DNA of 64,000 bases, taken from contig SSNP01000017.1 of the NCBI GenBank assembly GCA_006937955.1, positions 1,302,537 to 1,366,536 of the forward strand, in the 5' to 3' direction. The stretch is from Pachypanchax playfairii. Taxonomy: Eukaryota; Chordata; Actinopteri; Cyprinodontiformes; Aplocheilidae. Each line of letters begins with the position of its first letter. Positions within the stretch are counted from its first letter, which is position 1. A program made the translations under genes and the position numbers. Below the pieces are notes generated by a model. The model was not told where the DNA came from, made no database searches, and saw only the letters and a list, made by a program, of their open reading frames with translations. Shown piece after piece: positions 58,691-64,000 of this stretch.

Positions 58691-61649
58691 AGATTAAGCT
58701 GCTCTAGCTCATGTTCATGTAGTCATCACTAACCTGTTCTGTTTATTCCCCAAGCAATCAGAAATACATCACTTCCTTCAAACTACACATACCTGCACTG
58801 CTCCTGCTGATGTCGTCATCATCATGACCATCTTTGAATCACTTCTTTCTGCTTCCTTCAGTGAGATGGTAATCAAGCAGTTTCAAGATCTCCCAAGACC
58901 TGATCTAACATTTCCTGTCCCTTCCTGATCCATTGTGGAGCGAGGAGCTATCACTGTTTGTTTCTAATAATCTTTCAAAGTGTCATTTGTGTATTCGAAT
59001 CCAGCCATCAAACAACACATTACAACAGTCGGGAAAAGTATTAGTTGTGTGTTTTACACTCAGCTTTATCTTTACACTCATCAATTTTAGCTGCATAAGC
59101 AAAAAACAGTTTTCAGCTTGCTCAGAACAGCAAAGTGGAACCTGCAGGGAAGACGAGCTGATTCATAAAATCATTGTGTGTATCCACCAAGGCAGAAACC
59201 TTAAAGAGATACGTAAACTCTGAATATTAAATCTACACAAATTGCCGTCAAATGATTAATGAACTCAACTTTATTTTATCTTATCTGAATTACAAAAAAA
59301 AAAAGAACCTCTTGACAAGAAAAAAAATAAGTTGAGGCAACTAAATCTGAGTATGGATGCACAAGCTTGAGTTTTAACCCCATTATTTTTGCAATGAGTA
59401 AAAAATAAACCCTCTTCTACTTAGTCGCATCACATCAAAAACGTTTTCACTACAACTAATGCAGTTTTAACAACTTTAAGACTGACAACAAATGAATGAC
59501 AGAAAAAAGGAAATCTGTTAATTTTTTTTTTTGTGGACTCAGATTACAAACAGAACAAATAACAGAACTGATTCACCTCTCAAAAGAAAAACAGACACCA
59601 GCCAAATAAAGGAGATAAAGTAAAACCCCTTGATATCCTGTGCAAAAAGTCATTGTGCCAAAATAAATGGAGTCCAAAAGTCATTTCACACAAACACATG
59701 TAACACTGATTTGAGAAGATGAGGTGTAAATGTTTGTAAATGTTTTTTGGGAGTGTTCAAGTGTTTATGATAGACTGACGTGAACCTGATGCTGCATTCA
59801 AATTTAAAATCCATTAAAAATCTAAACAAGTTCTGTATGTATTAGAACCCTGATAGTAAGTTCAAGAATGTTTTTTTCTTGTTTAGATAAGTGCAAAAAA
59901 ATCTTTAAATTTTGCTAGAATAAAAAAAAAAAAGCATTTTTTTTGGTTCAAGTGAGATGAATCATTGAGTATCACTTGATTCTACCTGCAACAGAGAACA
60001 TTGTCACTCTTATGAATTAAAAAAAACACTAGGATTAAACATTCATCTACTTTCTTATGTTTGTCAAAAACAAGATTTTAGTTTTAGCAAGTCAAAGTGA
60101 ACAAAAACCTGCTCGACTTTTTATCTCGCACACAAAACGTGTCCTTTAGCTGAATCATCAGGGTAACATTTTTAAATAATAAGAATATTGTTGCATCACA
60201 CTAAATGTTTTTTTTCAATGATTATGTTATACATTAAAGTATTCAGACATGCATATTTTTCAGGACACTGTGGCTGTTGGATTTCGTAGCATCTGTTCTT
60301 ATTTGTCACGATGCTGGTCGTCTTGTTGAGAACAGAAACTTTGTCTTATGTTAAACCTCATTAGAGCGTCTCCTGGTGAGAACTCAGTCTGTTAATACAA
60401 ATAAATATTACAGCTGGATTTTGTATTTTTTTCACAGGAAACAAAATGCGTTTCCCTATTAATTACTATAGTTTGGTTTCCAATTTAAACAGAAGATTTT
60501 TTTTTTTAACAGGTTGGATGCATAATAAGCTGACTTTGCTTGATTTTTTTTGGCAGGAGTGAACAATACCCAGCACTCTACGTTCAGTACTGTGCAATTT
60601 AGTGTATTTCTCATCGTCTCACTATCTCAGCAGGTATAATTTTGCTCATCATAGCTTGTGCTGAAAATGTTCATTCGAAATTTTCATAAAAAGAGCCGTG
60701 GGTACACGTTTCCTCTGCATGACACTTTGCAGGTAACACCTTCTTCGTTCTTTCCTGATGTTCCCTCATTTTATTTCTGTCACCATCTTGAAACAAACAA
60801 ATGTTCATAATTATTCATCACATATTTCTCACTTCTTTGGCCTAAAATGTACATCTAAATTCGTACACAGTTGAGTGCTGGACAGAAACAAAAAAGCCTT
60901 ATTAAAAGGACAACATTATGCAGAAAGCCAAAATATCAAGTTGTGTAATCAACACAAATATATATTCTATTTATCAAAGAGATCAACTTCAGTAACATGC
61001 ACCCAAGGCCTTCATTCAGGTTGAATGTGTAAGCTGACATCTTTATTAAATGGGCCCACTTGGACTTGATGAAATTGAGTGTCGTCAGTCAGCAGCTCCC
61101 CTTCAGCTACGTACTGTCAGGTCATTGCAAGCTGCTCCTGAAAGCCACTCCTGGCTAATAACTGAGCAAGTGGCAGTCTGATGGACAAATGTGTGGAGGC
61201 AGCTTGTCCAGCAATGCTGTGATCTCATACAGCACAAAATCATGAGTATCCCCTTTAGTTTTTTGGAATATGTGACTTAGAAAGGGGTTTGGGTTTTTTT
61301 TTTGTCATGCACATGAATCTAAAATTATGGAGATTTATTTCGAAAGAAGTCGATTCAATCAATTAAAAACTAGGGGAAAAAAATGGTGATTCTCTGAGCT
61401 GGAAAATAAAGCAGGTAGTGAAGAGGTGCAGAACTACAGCCACTAATCAGAGCAGTGGTGCCCATCCTCCTAAACAGATGCCACTGACAGTGTGCCATTT
61501 GACCAATATAGCTCAAAAAACAGATGGTCAAGTGCTTCAGACTTGGCACTTGGGTCATTAATGGAAATGGAATTTCTGTGACAGCTCAGACAGCGCAAAG
61601 GACACTGCATGATGTCAGCCTCTGTGGAGAGCTTCCAAAAACAGAGCAG
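58691..61649. other. Long non-coding stretch
   Basis: No transposon is recognised. The 96-codon plus frame at 58933-59223 is not recognisable. 61060-61260 is compositionally even and could be conserved DNA. Confidence 0.5.
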
Positions 61650-62160
61650 GGGGGTTGATTTCATGAAAGTGTGAAAGAATTTCTTTTTAAATTGAGTACT
61701 GCAGGCCATTCGTTGGTCAGATAAGATCTAATCCTTTTATATGGTTTCTAGGAGCTCCAGCATGTTTGTTGGAAACTTGAGCGATGCATGGAGGTGGGAT
61801 TGAGATGTTGTATAAATACATGAGCACAGCAGGTTTGGATGATTGTTATTTACAGATGGCAACATCGGTGTTTGATGATGAACCAAAATACTGGCTACCA
61901 GAAGGGGGAACTATGCAAGCACAACAACTCAAAGCATATCCAGAGAAAAATCTGGCACAAGTTTCAAAAGATGGAAAACATATGACCTGTAATCTGATTT
62001 GAATCCATTAAAACTCTGGAGTGTTTTCAAGAAAAGACAGAAACACTTCTCTCAAACAACAGAGCTGAAAAAATGATATATTTCCAGAAATGTGTACAAG
62101 ACCAGGATTACACAAAGACTGGGGAGGATTCAGGGTGGCAACAAAAAGAAAGCTTGTAAT
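61650..62160 (+). mobile_element. Tc1/mariner transposase remnant
   Basis: Reading on the plus strand, CAGGCCATTCGTTGGTCAGA (about 61700) resembles the WSDE-type region. GCATGGAGGTGGGATTGAG gives HGGG, as in the Tc1 HGGGS block. Near 61995-62045 one frame reads SDLNPLKLWSVFKKRQK, the Tc1 block DLNPIENLWSVLKRK with the catalytic glutamate replaced by lysine. Stops and frameshifts separate these blocks. Terminal repeats are not seen. The family differs from the other two Tc1 copies in this window. Confidence 0.65.
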
Positions 62161-64000
62161 GCAGTGAAAAAGCAGAACACATGAATGTCAGTAATAACAG
62201 GTTTACTGACTTAAACCAAGTAAAGTGCTACCATTTGATTCTATTGATATTTACAGATCACACTCTTATAGTCAGAATGGGAATTTTAAGTAAAAATAAT
62301 ATCCATAAATCACTGGCAATCACCCCAAACACACATAATGTTCTCACACAGTAAAAACATGTTTGTTTTGCTCTTTACTCCTACTAAACAATGAAAAACT
62401 GTCACCACAATAAACTTATGAAAAATATGAAAAACCAAGTCAGTGTAGAAATCCAATTCATTCAAACAATTTAACACATCATCCTCATGGCAGCTAATGT
62501 ATAAAGCCAGTTTCTGGGGACTTCCTATATCAAATTCTGTTAAACACATGATAAGCCTTGTGTATTTAGGATCATAGACCATAATTCCATTGTAAAAAAG
62601 TGAAGCTAAGATATTTATTATACACAAACCACCATGTTTAAGGACATGAGGCTGAAAGTCCAAATTATCCAGGATGCTGGAATTTCAGCAACGTTACTCA
62701 TGTGACATAAACCCGTCCAGATTACATGTTTTATATGAGAAATAAAGACTTGTCCTGGTTAAGACTAACACCTAGGTACCTTATATTAGTACTGGAAGCT
62801 GTGTTAATGCATGTAAGGGAAGTACTACACAGTTTGTTTCAAAGGTGCAGATGACCAAAAATCACAACATCTGTCCTTTCTAAGTTCAAGCTCTAAAAAA
62901 TAAGTTTCCTGAAAGATTTTACGTCTTTGACATGCTTGTGATCTAATAAACTCATTAACTTAGTCAGAGACACTTTAGTTTATTTGTTTCAGGATTTCAG
63001 AGACTGATACATGCTGTAAAGGTGTGCACCTCATCATGAAACGCACCGCAGGGGTTGGTTAACAACTTGGTGCATTGATGCCACCTCTTGGTGCTGTTAG
63101 TCGCTCCTTATTACCAGGAGAAAATAAAAACACAAATAAACTGCTATTTATCAAAACAATAGTCCTATAAAATATTCTGAACCAACTATTCAAGTCCTTG
63201 TCAGTTTCTGGTTTTGAATGTCTAGTTTAAGATTATTTATTTATATAAAGTAAACAGACTCAGAATGTCCAGATCTCTGCAATCACTGGTGTCTTTTGGG
63301 ACTCTTAACTGATTATTAAAAGAGATCCATGTGATATCTGTATTATATCCCAATGATATAAACATTTTCTGTTTGTATGTAAATGGAGGAAGAGCTGTCA
63401 CTAAATACTGAGGCTTTATTCATCTCTCTAAAAACAAAATGTGAAGTGGCATCTTGGTAAAATACTCACTTATAAGCTATTTTTAACATATGCAAATGTT
63501 AAAGATTAATCACAAAATGCTTGATAGTTTGGCTTTAAACAGAAACCTGAAATTTACTTTTTTTTTTCCAGGCGGCCAAATAAAACTACTTGATTAATAA
63601 ATCTCAATGCAAACAAGAACAAGAGAATTATGTCTGTTGTACTCTTCAGAAAGTATTTATTTAAGTAATACAGCACTTTGTTAAAGTTCTTAATTGGCCT
63701 GTTTCTGAACAGAATTACTATATTGCATCATAAATACAGTAGTAAAATTACAAACAGCCTGCAACATCACATAGTTCTTCTTTTCTTCCATTGTGCATCT
63801 AATAGGTAGAACACAATAGCTGTTTTGTGCCAGGAACATTTGTTCCCTCTGTTTATGCCGGGCCACAGGAGCAAGAAATTGGCAGCTGGATTGAATTTGT
63901 CATGTGCCAGAGACGTGCCGTCATGCCAGACGATAATATAATCAGATTTGCCTTTCATCGCTTTACCACACCCACTGTGCATCAGTCTCCATCAGTTTTA
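62161..64000. other. Non-coding stretch to window end
   Basis: No transposon or exon is recognised. A CTCF-like word TGCCACCTCTTGG lies at 63079-63091. 63800-64000 is balanced in composition, with a 71-codon minus-strand frame of unknown meaning. Confidence 0.45.

Noticed and set aside
1..64000. A new multi-gene system such as an operon, defence island or biosynthetic cluster
   Set aside because: Coding density is essentially nil and the repeat content is that of a fish genome. No set of adjacent genes exists here.

Overview
This window looks like an intergenic or long-intron stretch of a ray-finned fish genome, most likely a percomorph teleost. A killifish or livebearer relative is possible, but that is a guess from the repeat families. 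The evidence is the AT-rich, CpG-poor background and the mix of dinucleotide, AAAAT and GGAT-type microsatellites. Interspersed repeats well known from teleosts also appear: a tRNA-headed SINE with a GGAT-type tail, Tc1-like transposons, palindromic hAT MITEs starting CAGGGGTGTCAA, the hAT element starting CAGTGTTGG, and TTAA-flanked MITEs. I recognise no exon of a host protein gene, no rRNA or tRNA gene and no CRISPR array. Every open frame is short (156 codons at most) and lacks recognisable host domains, so I call no host CDS.

Layout. 1-1700: two fragments of the SINE in opposite orientation, then a complete 213-bp hAT MITE with a perfect 8-bp target duplication and a (CT)n tract. 1.7-12.5 kb: mostly unique, repeat-poor DNA with a 6-N gap at 6190. 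12.6-15.1 kb: an antisense TATA-bearing repeat, a TTAA-flanked MITE and a diverged hAT MITE. 16.2-16.4 kb: a cluster of transcription-factor-like motifs (paired FOX sites, TAATTA, CEBP/ATF half-sites, a PBX/PREP decamer, an inverted TCF/LEF pair and an AP-1 site), the best candidate enhancer. 16.6-22.6 kb: a near-complete SINE, other fish repeats and a Tc1 remnant split by a hAT MITE. 24.4-25.7 kb: a TTAA MITE and a Ty3/gypsy RNase H fragment. 29.0-29.8 kb: a SINE head and tail separated by foreign DNA, ending in a three-motif tetranucleotide ladder. 35.4-38.1 kb: a CpG-rich patch with a 50-bp duplication, a 497-bp hAT element with a perfect target duplication and another TTAA MITE. 51.4-52.3 kb: a second Tc1 remnant, interrupted by a TTAA MITE in the DLNP codons of its transposase. 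54-62.2 kb: further TATA-bearing repeats, TTAA MITEs and a third Tc1 remnant.

The window works as an archive of transposon activity plus possible cis-regulatory DNA. Tc1 copies are the older layer, because hAT and TTAA MITEs are nested in them. The most informative unexplained pattern is that at least five TTAA-bounded elements with unrelated interiors share a TTAAAG terminus, which points to one transposition machinery serving several non-autonomous families. Family assignments rest on remembered consensus features and visible termini, not on a database search.
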